From assembly GCA_022616435.1 (NCBI GenBank), contig JAKEET010000012.1, forward strand, positions 1 through 64,000: 64,000 nt of DNA, given 5' to 3'. Under the pieces are notes generated by a model. The model was not told the origin of the DNA, searched no databases, and was given only the letters and a program-made list of their open reading frames with translations. Shown piece by piece: positions 55,889-64,000 of the stretch. The stretch's first letter is position 1, and each line of letters starts with the position of its first letter. Source of the stretch: Gemmataceae bacterium (GTDB lineage: Bacteria; Planctomycetota; Planctomycetia; Gemmatales; Gemmataceae). The translations under genes and the position numbers were made by a program.

Positions 55889-56845
55889 TCACCACTCCAT
55901 CATTCGCCCGATCCCCGCGTCCCTGGCTTTCGCATAGACCTGGGCGGCCACGGCCACGTCTTCCACGGCCAGCCCGACCGACTTGAACATGGTCACATCC
56001 TCAGCGCGAGCCCGGCCGGTTTGCCGGCCGACCATCACCTGGCCCAGCTCGCGCACGTCGCTCCAGTGGATGATGCCGCTGGCGATCGCCTCCGCGAAGT
56101 CGCCGGCTTCCAGCTTGGCTTGCTCCTTGCTGTCCACCACGAGCGTGTCGCAGCGGCGCACGACCGCCGCGTCGATTTCCGCATTCGCCAGGAAGTTCGA
56201 GCCGATCACGTTGAGGTGCATGCCTTCGGACAGCCATTCGCCCAGGAGCACGGGGGTGCGGCTGGCGGTGGCGGTGATGACGATGTCCTTGTCGAGGGCG
56301 GCCAGCTCCGGCCGCGGCACGGGAACGACGTCGCATTGACACACGTCGGTCATCTCCAGCGCGAACCGGGAGCGGCGCTCCTCGTTGGGACTGTAGACGG
56401 TGACGCGCGTGACCTTGCGGACCCGGCAGACGGCGCTCAGTTGCGTGCGCGCCTGCTTGCCGCTGCCGAACAGGCCGACCTCGGTGGCTTCGGGTCGCGC
56501 CAGGCACTGGGCGGCCACGCCGCTGGCGGCGCCGGTGCGCACCCGGCCCAGATAATCGGCCTGGATCAACGCGAGCAGCGCTCCGGTGGCGCCGTCGAAC
56601 AGGCCGACGTGAAAGTTGGCGCCGTGACGCGACGTGCCGTAGACCTTGCAACCAAGGACGCCCAGCCGCGGCGCCGCGCCGGCCATGACGTGCAGCATCG
56701 CCTGGTCGGTCTGGCAGCGCGCCCGCGGCACGTTCTGCGCCTCGTCCAGCGCCAGTTGCCGCAGCACCTCCTCGACCGCCTCGATCGCCTCGTCCATGGT
56801 CAACAGCCGGCGCACGTCGTCTTCGGTGAGCAGGAGGATCGACAT
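55889..56845 (-). CDS. Ornithine cyclodeaminase/mu-crystallin family enzyme
   Basis: A 318-residue NAD(P)-binding enzyme: LTMDEAIEAVEEVLRQLALD, catalytic-lysine region GVLGCKVYGTSR, Rossmann motif VGLFGSGKQARTQLSAV and LVVDSKEQAKLEAGDFAEAI. The family includes ornithine cyclodeaminase, alanine dehydrogenase and imine reductases, so the precise substrate is open. ATG 56845. A pair of GCACTAACCCGAAGCG-type repeats follows upstream at 56981-57042. Confidence 0.85.
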   Translation of the reverse strand: MSILLLTEDDVRRLLTMDEAIEAVEEVLRQLALDEAQNVPRARCQTDQAMLHVMAGAAPRLGVLGCKVYGTSRHGANFHVGLFDGATGALLALIQADYLGRVRTGAASGVAAQCLARPEATEVGLFGSGKQARTQLSAVCRVRKVTRVTVYSPNEERRSRFALEMTDVCQCDVVPVPRPELAALDKDIVITATASRTPVLLGEWLSEGMHLNVIGSNFLANAEIDAAVVRRCDTLVVDSKEQAKLEAGDFAEAIASGIIHWSDVRELGQVMVGRQTGRARAEDVTMFKSVGLAVEDVAVAAQVYAKARDAGIGRMMEW

Positions 56846-56980
56846 GACCGGATCTCCCCGTGAGACAACAGCGCAATCGCAGCGGAATTCGCAAGAATTC
56901 CGCGATGGCCAACATCGATTCTTGTGACATCGCTGCGAGGCCCGCGATTCCGCCGCTGTATGAGCGTGCGCGATTCCACT

Positions 56981-57042
56981 GCACTAACCCGAAGCGCAAG
57001 CGAGGGGGAGGCGAAACCCTCGCTTACGCTTCGGGTTGGTGC
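56981..57042. repeat. Paired inverted repeat, CACTAACCCGAAGCGCAAGC family
   Basis: Arms 56981-57006 and 57017-57042. Same family as 47216-47355. It ends 7 bases before the aminotransferase stop. Confidence 0.85.
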
Positions 57043-57048
57043 AGCAAC

Positions 57049-58239
57049 TCAACCCTGCAGGAATCGCGCCAGTTGATCGACGCCTTGATGGATCTGTTCG
57101 CGGCTGGTCGCGAATGACAGCCGCACGTAACCTTCCATCCCGAAGGCCGAGCCTTGCACGAGATTGACGTGGGCCGTTTCGAGCGCGGCCGCGCAGAACG
57201 CGGTCGAATCGGTGATCTTGCGGCCGCCGAGGGTGCGGCCGATGTGATTCTGGACGCTGAAGAAGGCGTAGAAGGCGCCGTCGGGCACCGGGCAGCGGAT
57301 GCCGGGCAATTCGTTGAGTCGCCGGCAAACCAGGTCGCGCCGCGCCTCGAACTCGCGGCGCATCTCCTCGACGCAACCTTGATCGCCTTCCAGCGCGGCG
57401 ATGGCGGCGTACTGGCTGATGCTCGACGGGTTGCTGGTCTCCTGGCTCTGCACGTTGGCCATGGCCTTGACCACGGCAAGCGGGCCGAGCGCCCAGCCCA
57501 TGCGCCAGCCGGTCATCGCGTAGCTCTTGCTGACGCCGCTGATGGTGATGGTTGTTTCGGGAAGGCCGGGCCGCAGCGTCGCGAAGCAGGTCGCCGTGGC
57601 GTTGCCGAAGACGAGGCGTTCATAGATCTCGTCGCTGATGACGCCCAGCTTGGCTTCGAGGATCACGTCGGCCAGCGCCTCCAGCTCCTGGTGCGTGTAG
57701 ACGCAGCCGGTCGGATTGCTCGGCGAGTTCAGCATCACCAGCCGCGAGCGCGGCGAGATGGCGGCCTTCAGTTGCGCGGCGGTCATCTTGAAGCCGGCGG
57801 CCTCGGTGGTGGGGATCAGCTGGTACGATGCGCCGGTCATCTGCACGAGATCGCTGTAGCTGACCCAGTAGGGCGTCGGGATGAGGACCTCGTCGCCGGG
57901 CCCGACCGTCGCGGCCAGGGCATTGTGCAGCGAATGCTTGGCGCCGTTGGAGACGATGACTTGCTCGGGCGACACCTCCAGGCCGTAGGTTTTCCTGTAG
58001 AGCTTGGCGATCGACCCGCGCAGCTCGGCAATGCCGTGGGCCGGCGTGTAGTGCGTCTTGCCTTCGCGCATCGCCTGGGTGGCCGCGTCGCAGATGTGGG
58101 CCGGCGTGTTGAAATCGGGCTCGCCCAGGCTGAAATCGAACACGGTCTGGCCGTCGGCTTTGAGCTGGCGCGCCTTGGCGCCGGCCGCCAGGGTCGCCGA
58201 GGGTTGTACGGCCGCCGCCATCTTGGAAATGGGCAACAT
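57049..58239 (-). CDS. Class I/II aminotransferase (aspartate aminotransferase-like)
   Basis: A 396-residue PLP enzyme of fold type I: substrate-side SLGEPDFNTPAHI, cofactor-binding NSPSNPTGCVYT, and the Schiff-base lysine in ISGVSKSYAMTGWRMGW. Arg in YVRLSFATS binds the substrate carboxylate. It matches prokaryote-type aspartate aminotransferase (subgroup Ib), transferring the amino group of aspartate to 2-oxoglutarate. ATG 58239 follows GGAGAA. Confidence 0.9.
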   Translation of the reverse strand: MLPISKMAAAVQPSATLAAGAKARQLKADGQTVFDFSLGEPDFNTPAHICDAATQAMREGKTHYTPAHGIAELRGSIAKLYRKTYGLEVSPEQVIVSNGAKHSLHNALAATVGPGDEVLIPTPYWVSYSDLVQMTGASYQLIPTTEAAGFKMTAAQLKAAISPRSRLVMLNSPSNPTGCVYTHQELEALADVILEAKLGVISDEIYERLVFGNATATCFATLRPGLPETTITISGVSKSYAMTGWRMGWALGPLAVVKAMANVQSQETSNPSSISQYAAIAALEGDQGCVEEMRREFEARRDLVCRRLNELPGIRCPVPDGAFYAFFSVQNHIGRTLGGRKITDSTAFCAAALETAHVNLVQGSAFGMEGYVRLSFATSREQIHQGVDQLARFLQG

Positions 58240-58389
58240 CGGTTTGGTTCTCCGGCGTTTCGCGGCGAACGCCAAGCCGCGGCGTGGCGCGCACGCGGGG
58301 TTCATTCTATCGGCAAATTCACCTGCCGTCCGAGGCCGGAAGGCGTATCCTAAACCTGGGTCATCAGCGCCCGTCATGGGGAACCGAGC

Positions 58390-59352
58390 ATGGCCTTGGA
58401 AGCTGCAACGCGCGACGTGCCGCGCGTGCCGTGGACGCGCCGCCATCTCTTGGGCCTGGAAGAGCTCACGCGGGACGAATTGTTGGCCATTCTGGACACG
58501 GCCGAGCGTTTCGCCGACGCCGAACGGCGGCGCAAGAAGCGCGCCAATCTGGCCGGCAAGGTGGTCGTCAACCTGTTCTTCGAGCCGTCCACGCGGACCC
58601 GCACCAGCTTCGGGCTGGCGGCGCGGCGGCTCGGGGCCGATGTCCTCGATTTTTCCTCGGCCGGCTCCAGCACCAGCAAGGGCGAGACCTTCATCGACAC
58701 CGCCAAGAACATCGAGGCCATGGCGGTCGATCTGATGGTGGTGCGGCACGCGTCGTCCGGGGCGCCGTACCTGTTGGCGCAGCACATCCAGTGCGGCATC
58801 ATCAACGCCGGCGACGGCGCCCACGAGCATCCGACGCAGGGGCTGCTCGATATGTTCACCATCCGCCAGAAGAAGGGCCGGCTCGAAGGCCTGACGGTGG
58901 CCCTGGTCGGCGACATCCTGCACAGCCGCGTCGCCCGCAGCAACATCCACGGCCTGCTCAAGCTCGGCGCCAAGGTCATCGTCTGCGGCCCGCCGACGCT
59001 GGTGCCGCCGGCGATCACGGAGCTGGGCGTGGAAATGTCGTACAGCCTGGAGCAGATCCTGCCGCGCTGCGACGTGATCAACATGCTGCGCATCCAGTTC
59101 GAGCGGCAGCGCTCGGGTCTGTTCCCGTCGGTGGCGGAATACGCCCGGCTGTTCGCGATGGACGGGGCGCGGCTGCGCAAGGCCAAGCCTGACCTGCTGC
59201 TGTTGGCGCCGGGGCCGATCAACCGCGGCGTCGAGATCACGCCCGAAGTCGCCGACGGCCCGCACTCGGCGATCCTGCAGCAGGTGGCCAACGGCCTGGC
59301 GGTGCGGATGGCGGTGTTGCATTTATTGTGCGGGCAACCGGGGGAGGCGTGA
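58390..59352 (+). CDS. pyrB: Aspartate carbamoyltransferase, catalytic chain
   Basis: A 320-residue ATCase: carbamoyl-phosphate loop [12 protein letters not shown] (64-75), [12 protein letters not shown], and the C-terminal [15 protein letters not shown] loop. It makes carbamoyl-aspartate, the first committed pyrimidine step. No regulatory pyrI gene follows. pyrC is 147 bases downstream, with a dispersed repeat between. Confidence 0.95.
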   Translation: MALEAATRDVPRVPWTRRHLLGLEELTRDELLAILDTAERFADAERRRKKRANLAGKVVVNLFFEPSTRTRTSFGLAARRLGADVLDFSSAGSSTSKGETFIDTAKNIEAMAVDLMVVRHASSGAPYLLAQHIQCGIINAGDGAHEHPTQGLLDMFTIRQKKGRLEGLTVALVGDILHSRVARSNIHGLLKLGAKVIVCGPPTLVPPAITELGVEMSYSLEQILPRCDVINMLRIQFERQRSGLFPSVAEYARLFAMDGARLRKAKPDLLLLAPGPINRGVEITPEVADGPHSAILQQVANGLAVRMAVLHLLCGQPGEA

Positions 59353-59364
59353 TGTTCGCACGAT

Positions 59365-59467
59365 GTTTAGCCCCGGTTCGCAGAACCGGGGCGGGCGTGT
59401 CCATGCCATGATCACACACCATCGCGCGGGATAGAGTCCGCCCCGTTTCTTCGAAACGGGGCTAAAC
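59365..59467. repeat. Paired inverted repeat between pyrB and pyrC
   Basis: Arms 59365-59394 and 59438-59467 of the GTTTAGCCCCGGTTCGCAGA family; the right arm has a CCGTTTCTTCGAAACGG core, so both arms vary in a compensatory manner. Confidence 0.85.
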
Positions 59468-59499
59468 GTGTTGAAGCCAACGGGTGAAGTTCCAGCGTT

Positions 59500-60777
59500 A
59501 TGAACCTCCTCCGCATCACCAACGGCCGCGTCATCGATCCGGCGCAAGACCTGGATCGCGCGGCCGATCTCTGGATTCAAGGTGAAGCGGTCCTGGCGAT
59601 CGGACCGCGGCCGGACTTGCTGCCCAACCAGGTGCTGGACGCGGCCGGCAAGATCGTCTGCCCCGGCTTGATCGACATGCACGTGCATCTTCGCGAACCG
59701 GGCCGCGAAGAGGATGAGACCATCGCCACCGGCACCTCGGCGGCGCTGGCGGGCGGCGTCACCACGGTCGCCTGCATGCCCAACACCGAGCCGGCCATCG
59801 ACCACCAGGCGGCGGCCGAGTTCGTCTATCTCCAGGCGGAACGCGCCGGCAACGCCAACGTCTATCCGATCGGCTGCATCACCAAGGGCCGCAGGGGCGC
59901 GGAGCTGGCCGAGATCGGCGGCCTCGTCGACGGCGGCGCCGTGGCCTTCACCGACGACGACAGCCCCGTGGTCAGCGCCGAGACCATGCGCCGAGCCCTC
60001 GAGTATTGCCGGATGTTCGACAAACCGGTGCTCAGCCATGCCGAGGACCCGGAATTGACGCGCGACGGCGTCATGCACGAAGGCGCCGCCAGCATGCGGC
60101 TCGGTGTCCGCGGCATGCCGGCGGCCGCCGAAGAAGTCATGATCCACCGCGATATCGAGCTGGCCCGGCTCACGCGCGGGCGGCTGCACGTCCTGCACGT
60201 CTCCACCGCCGGCGGCGTCGAGCTGATCCGCCGCGCCAAGGAGCGCGGCGTCCAGGTCACCGGCGAGGCCAATCCGCACCATTTCCTGCTCACCGATCGG
60301 GCCCTGTGCGGCTTCGACAGCAACTACAAGATGAACCCGCCCCTGCGCACCGACCTGGACGTGCGGGCCGTGATCGAAGGCCTCAAGGACGGCACGCTCG
60401 ACGTCATCGCCAGCGATCATTCGCCGCTGGCCGTCGAGAAAAAGATGCGCGAGCTGGACCAGGCCCCGTTTGGCGTGATCGGCCTGGAGACGCTGTTGCC
60501 GGTGTGCGTGACCGCGCTCGTCGAGCCGGGCCATCTCACCTGGCCGCGGCTCATCGAGAAGCTGACGGTGCGGCCGGCGCGGATTCTCGGCATCGAGCAG
60601 GGGACCTTGAAACCCGGCGCCGCCGCCGACGTGACCATCATCGACCCGGCCGCCGAGTGGACCATCGACGTGACGCGGTTCCGCTCGAAGAGCCGCAATT
60701 CGCCGTTCGGCGGCTTGACGGTGCGTGGCCGGGCGGTGGCGGTCATCCTGGGCGGCGAGCTGCGCTACGAACTGTAG
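59500..60777 (+). CDS. pyrC: Dihydroorotase
   Basis: A 425-residue class I (bacterial-type) dihydroorotase: metal ligands in LIDMHVHLREPG (His61 and His63), LHVLHVSTAGGVELI, EANPHHFLLTD and the final aspartate in VIASDHSPLAVEKK. It closes carbamoyl-aspartate to dihydroorotate, the step after PyrB. NAD synthetase starts 6 bases after its stop. Confidence 0.95.
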   Translation: MNLLRITNGRVIDPAQDLDRAADLWIQGEAVLAIGPRPDLLPNQVLDAAGKIVCPGLIDMHVHLREPGREEDETIATGTSAALAGGVTTVACMPNTEPAIDHQAAAEFVYLQAERAGNANVYPIGCITKGRRGAELAEIGGLVDGGAVAFTDDDSPVVSAETMRRALEYCRMFDKPVLSHAEDPELTRDGVMHEGAASMRLGVRGMPAAAEEVMIHRDIELARLTRGRLHVLHVSTAGGVELIRRAKERGVQVTGEANPHHFLLTDRALCGFDSNYKMNPPLRTDLDVRAVIEGLKDGTLDVIASDHSPLAVEKKMRELDQAPFGVIGLETLLPVCVTALVEPGHLTWPRLIEKLTVRPARILGIEQGTLKPGAAADVTIIDPAAEWTIDVTRFRSKSRNSPFGGLTVRGRAVAVILGGELRYEL

Positions 60778-60783
60778 GCATTC

Positions 60784-62802
60784 ATGATCCATGACGGCCT
60801 AGTCCAGCATGGCTTCATCCGCGTCGCCGCGGCCGTGCCGAAGGTGCGCGTCGCCGACTGCGCCTACAACGCCGAGCAGATCGTGACGCTGATGCGCCGG
60901 GCCGAAGCGCAAGGCGTGGCCGTGCTGGTCTTCCCGGAGCAGAGCCTCACCGGTTACACCTGCGGCGACCTGTTTCACCAATCGACCCTGCAAACTGCCG
61001 CCGTGGCGGCGCTCGCCGAGGTGGCGCGGCGCGGTCAGAAGTGCTTCACCGGCCTGGTGGTCGTCGGCTTGCCGCTGGTCGTGGACGACCAACTGTGCAA
61101 CGCCGCGGCGGTCGTGCAGAACGGCGTCGTCCTGGGCGTGGTCCCCAAGTCGTACCTGCCCAATTACAAGGAGTTCTACGAAGCGCGCTGGTTCGCCCCC
61201 AGCGTGCGGCTCCGCAACCAGACCGTCAAGCTGCTCGATCGCGACGTGCCGTTCGGGACCGATCTGCTGTTCGATGCCGGCGAGCACATGCCGGGGTTCG
61301 TCGTCGGCGTCGAAATCTGCGAAGACCTGTGGCTGCCGATTCCGCCCAGCGCGTGGCAGGCGCTCGCCGGCGCGGCGGTGCTCGTCAACCTGTCGGCCAG
61401 CAACGAGGTCATCGGCAAGGCCGCGTACCGCCGGCAGCTGGTCGCCAACCAATCGGGCCGTTGCGTCGCCGGCTATGTTTACTCGTCCTGCGGCGTCCAC
61501 GAATCGACCACCGATGTCGTCTTCGGCGGGCATTGCCTGATTGCCGAGAACGGCGTGATCCTGGCCGAATCGGCCCGCTTCGAGCGCGACGCCGTGCTCT
61601 TGATCCAGGAGCTGGACCTGCACCGGCTCCGCAGCGAGCGCATCAAGACGAACAGCTTCGGCGAGCAGCAGCCGCTGGTCCATGACCGGAGCTGGCGGCG
61701 CATTCCCTTCGCCTTGCCGCGCACGGCTCCCGAGCGCTTGCTGCGGGCCGTCGAGGCGCAGCCGTTTGTCCCGCGCGGCCAGGAACAGCTCGCCGAGCGC
61801 TGCCAGGAGATCTTTCACACGCAAGTCGCCGGGCTGGCCAAGCGGCTGGAAACCATCGGCAAGCCGAACGTGGCCATCGGCATCTCCGGCGGGCTGGATT
61901 CCACGCTGGCGCTGCTCGTCGCCTGCAAGACGTTCGACCTGCTCGGGGCGCCGCGCACCGGCATCCACGGCCTGACGATGCCCGGCTTCGGCACGACGGC
62001 GCGTACCCGGCAGAACGCCCTCGACCTGATGCGCCATCTCGGCGTGACCGCCGCCGAGATCGACATCCGCGGCCTGTGCCTGGACGAGATGCGCGGCCTG
62101 AACCATCGTCCCTTCGGCATCGCGCTCGACGGCTTGACGGTCGAGGAGTTCACCGGGAAGCTGCACCAGGTCGCGGCCGAGCAATGCCAGGACTTGATTT
62201 TCGAGAACGTGCAAGCGCGGATGCGGACCAGCCTGCTCATGAACCGCGGCTTCGTGATCGGCACCGGCGACGTGTCGGAGTTGGCCCTCGGCTGGTGCAC
62301 CTACAACGCCGACCACATGAGCATGTACAACCCCAACGTCAGCATCCCGAAGACGCTGGTCAAGTTCCTGGTCCGCTGGGCGGCGGAGAATGAATTCACC
62401 GGCCCGGCGCAAACGACGCTGCGCGACATCGTCGCCACGATCATCTCACCCGAGCTGCTCCCCACCGGCGCCAACGGCGAGATCGTGCAGCGGACGGAAT
62501 CGGTCATCGGGCCTTACGAGCTGCACGATTTCTTCCTGTTTCATTTTCTGCGCTACGGCGCGCCGCCGGAGAAGATCGTGTTTCTCGCCGAACACGCGAC
62601 GTTCGAACGACGATACAGTTCCGAGGAGCTGCGCCGCTGGCTGAAGCTGTTCGTGCAGCGTTTCTTCGCCAACCAGTTCAAGCGCTCGTGTCTGCCGGAC
62701 GGCCCGAAGGTGGGCACGATCGCCCTGTCGCCGCGCGGCGACTGGCGCATGCCCAGCGATGCGGCCGCGGCGGCGTGGCTGGCTTGGGCGGAGCGCGGCT
62801 GA
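60784..62802 (+). CDS. nadE: Glutamine-dependent NAD+ synthetase
   Basis: A 672-residue two-domain enzyme. The nitrilase-type glutaminase has Glu in VLVFPEQSLTGYTC, Lys in VPKSYLPNYKEFYEARWF and Cys in VVGVEICEDLW. The synthetase domain has GISGGLDSTLALLVA and the GTGDVSELALGWCTYNADH signature. It turns nicotinate adenine dinucleotide into NAD+ using glutamine. Coupled to pyrC by a 6-base gap. Confidence 0.95.
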   Translation: MIHDGLVQHGFIRVAAAVPKVRVADCAYNAEQIVTLMRRAEAQGVAVLVFPEQSLTGYTCGDLFHQSTLQTAAVAALAEVARRGQKCFTGLVVVGLPLVVDDQLCNAAAVVQNGVVLGVVPKSYLPNYKEFYEARWFAPSVRLRNQTVKLLDRDVPFGTDLLFDAGEHMPGFVVGVEICEDLWLPIPPSAWQALAGAAVLVNLSASNEVIGKAAYRRQLVANQSGRCVAGYVYSSCGVHESTTDVVFGGHCLIAENGVILAESARFERDAVLLIQELDLHRLRSERIKTNSFGEQQPLVHDRSWRRIPFALPRTAPERLLRAVEAQPFVPRGQEQLAERCQEIFHTQVAGLAKRLETIGKPNVAIGISGGLDSTLALLVACKTFDLLGAPRTGIHGLTMPGFGTTARTRQNALDLMRHLGVTAAEIDIRGLCLDEMRGLNHRPFGIALDGLTVEEFTGKLHQVAAEQCQDLIFENVQARMRTSLLMNRGFVIGTGDVSELALGWCTYNADHMSMYNPNVSIPKTLVKFLVRWAAENEFTGPAQTTLRDIVATIISPELLPTGANGEIVQRTESVIGPYELHDFFLFHFLRYGAPPEKIVFLAEHATFERRYSSEELRRWLKLFVQRFFANQFKRSCLPDGPKVGTIALSPRGDWRMPSDAAAAAWLAWAERG

Positions 62803-62817
62803 TTTTTTCACAAACGC

Positions 62818-64000
62818 TCACGTGATTCCGGGAACATTCTCCCGCGGCGGACACGCCACGTGGCGCCGCCAGTGGACGTCGTCGGGTTGCGGGAAGTCGG
62901 CGCGGAAATGGACGCCGCGCGATTCGGTGCGCTCGCGGGCGGCGTGGATCATCAGGCGGGCGACGGTCAGCAGGTTCTGCAGCTCCCAGCCGGCGCGGTG
63001 GTTGAACTCGCGGGCCAGCACGTAGCGGCACCAGAAGGCGACGTCGCGGCCGGCCTGCTCCAACCCGGCCCGCTCGCGGATGACCCCCAGGTGCCGCACC
63101 ATCAGGCTGCGCAATGAGTTGGTAATGTCGGCGACGTCCAGCGCGCCCGCGGTCTCCGGCTCGAACTTGCTGGCCAAGGGCAGCGCCACGAACGCGTCGG
63201 CCGCGCGCGCCGCCGCGGCGGCCGCCCCACGGCCGCATGCCGCGCCGAACACCAGCCCTTCGAGCAAGCTGTTCGACGCCAGCCGGTTGGCCCCGTGCAG
63301 GCCGCTGGAGGTGACCTCGCCCGCGGCCCACAACCCCGGCAGCGTGGTGCGGCCTTCCTCGTCCACGGCGACGCCGCCGATCATGTAGTGAGCGCCCGGC
63401 CGGATCGGGATCAGGTCGGCGGCGATGTCGATGCCAAAGCCCTGGCACATCTTGGCGATGCCGGGGAAGCGGCGGTGCACCAGGGCCGGGTCCAGATGGC
63501 GCAGGTCGAGATAGACGTTGGGGTGCTTGGTCTTGTCCATCTGCCGGACGATGGCCTGGGCGACGACGTCGCGCGGGGCCAGCTCGGCGCGGGGATCGAC
63601 GGCCAGCATGAAGCGTTCCATGTTCTTGTCGCGCAGCCAGGCCCCTTCGCCGCGGACCGCCTCGCTGATCAGGAACCGGCTGGAGCCGGCGACGTACAGC
63701 ACGGTCGGATGGAACTGCATGAACTCCATGTCGCGCAGCAGGGCGCCGGCGCGCCACGCGGCCGCCAGGCCGTCGCCGGTGGCCACCGGCGGATTGGTGG
63801 TTTCGCGATAGACCATGCCGGCGCCGCCGGAGGCCAGGATGACCTGCTGGGCCCAGACGAGCATCTTGCCGTGCCCCGGCCGCCACACCACCGCCCCGAC
63901 GCAGCGGCCCTCGTGCGTGAGCAGGTCGAGCGTGAACGAGTCGTCCCAGAGCTCCAGGTGCGGCGTCTGGCGGGCGCGGGCGATGATCGCGCGCATCACC
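62818..64000 (-). CDS. nadB: L-aspartate oxidase, C-terminal two-thirds
   Basis: The gene runs off the right edge, so the FAD-binding N-terminus is missing. LASGGAGMVYRETTNPPVAT, DMEFMQFHPTVLYV, LISEAVRGEGAWLRDKN and GLHGANRLASNSLLEGLVFG define the fumarate reductase/aspartate oxidase family; the C-terminal part with CRYVLAREFNHRAGWELQNL favours NadB over SdhA. It makes iminoaspartate for NAD synthesis and converges with nadE, which ends 15 bases away. Confidence 0.88.
   Translation of the reverse strand, partial: VMRAIIARARQTPHLELWDDSFTLDLLTHEGRCVGAVVWRPGHGKMLVWAQQVILASGGAGMVYRETTNPPVATGDGLAAAWRAGALLRDMEFMQFHPTVLYVAGSSRFLISEAVRGEGAWLRDKNMERFMLAVDPRAELAPRDVVAQAIVRQMDKTKHPNVYLDLRHLDPALVHRRFPGIAKMCQGFGIDIAADLIPIRPGAHYMIGGVAVDEEGRTTLPGLWAAGEVTSSGLHGANRLASNSLLEGLVFGAACGRGAAAAAARAADAFVALPLASKFEPETAGALDVADITNSLRSLMVRHLGVIRERAGLEQAGRDVAFWCRYVLAREFNHRAGWELQNLLTVARLMIHAARERTESRGVHFRADFPQPDDVHWRRHVACPPRENVPGIT

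Overview
The window looks like a chromosomal segment of a high-GC planctomycete, most likely a Gemmata-type lineage. The diagnostic families are a DUF1549/DUF1553 protein, a Tat-exported DUF1501 protein, a DUF4058 protein, a PPC-domain secreted protein, a HEAT-repeat exported protein and many signal-peptide proteins of planctomycete style. No rRNA, tRNA or CRISPR array was recognised. Almost every intergenic space carries paired GC-rich inverted repeats of several families, and some copies have become in-frame parts of proteins.

Region 1 (1-7400) is a prophage-like head module without tail genes: the end of a portal protein, prohead protease, HK97-type major capsid protein, a small structural protein, a gp6-like connector with a broken frame, a head-tail joining protein, a ParB-type protein, an ABC ATPase fused to a GNAT acetyltransferase, and a small-terminase-like protein. 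Between portal and protease sits an oppositely oriented four-helix-bundle gene bracketed by perfect 39-bp AT-rich inverted repeats, which I read as a small mobile element.

Region 2 (7400-25600) holds a hybrid histidine kinase, the DUF1549/DUF1553 protein with a seven-fold 15-bp repeat, a DUF4058 protein, a threonine dehydratase-like enzyme, the DUF1501 protein, a GT39-type membrane glycosyltransferase, an S9 peptidase, a lower-GC ATPase plus TOPRIM-like pair that resembles a defence locus, and cobalamin-dependent methionine synthase (metH). A 1.2-kb gene-poor stretch follows, with a strong minus-strand terminator and several potential RNA hairpins.

Region 3 (25600-47200) contains a PqaA-like exported hydrolase, a zeta-toxin-like kinase with a coupled small partner, a TRASH-like exported protein, an elongation factor P with an altered tip residue, a zinc-ribbon membrane protein, a large exported protein with a degenerate hydrolase domain, a HEAT protein, a lipoate cluster (LipB-like, LipA, lipoyl-like domain) in which the LipB-like and lipoyl-like members lack their key residues, tmk and holB, a lipoprotein, a PIN-domain toxin-antitoxin pair, an SRPBCC protein, an XPB-type helicase with a helicase-associated partner, a DNRLRE-like exported protein, a nucleotidyltransferase remnant and a VOC-like protein.

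Region 4 (47200-64000) carries the PPC-domain protein, an exported monohaem cytochrome, rlmN, an ECF sigma factor/anti-sigma factor/exported protein operon, an ornithine-cyclodeaminase-family enzyme, an aspartate-aminotransferase-like enzyme, pyrB, pyrC, NAD synthetase, and at the right edge a convergent L-aspartate oxidase (nadB). The last four join pyrimidine and NAD synthesis.
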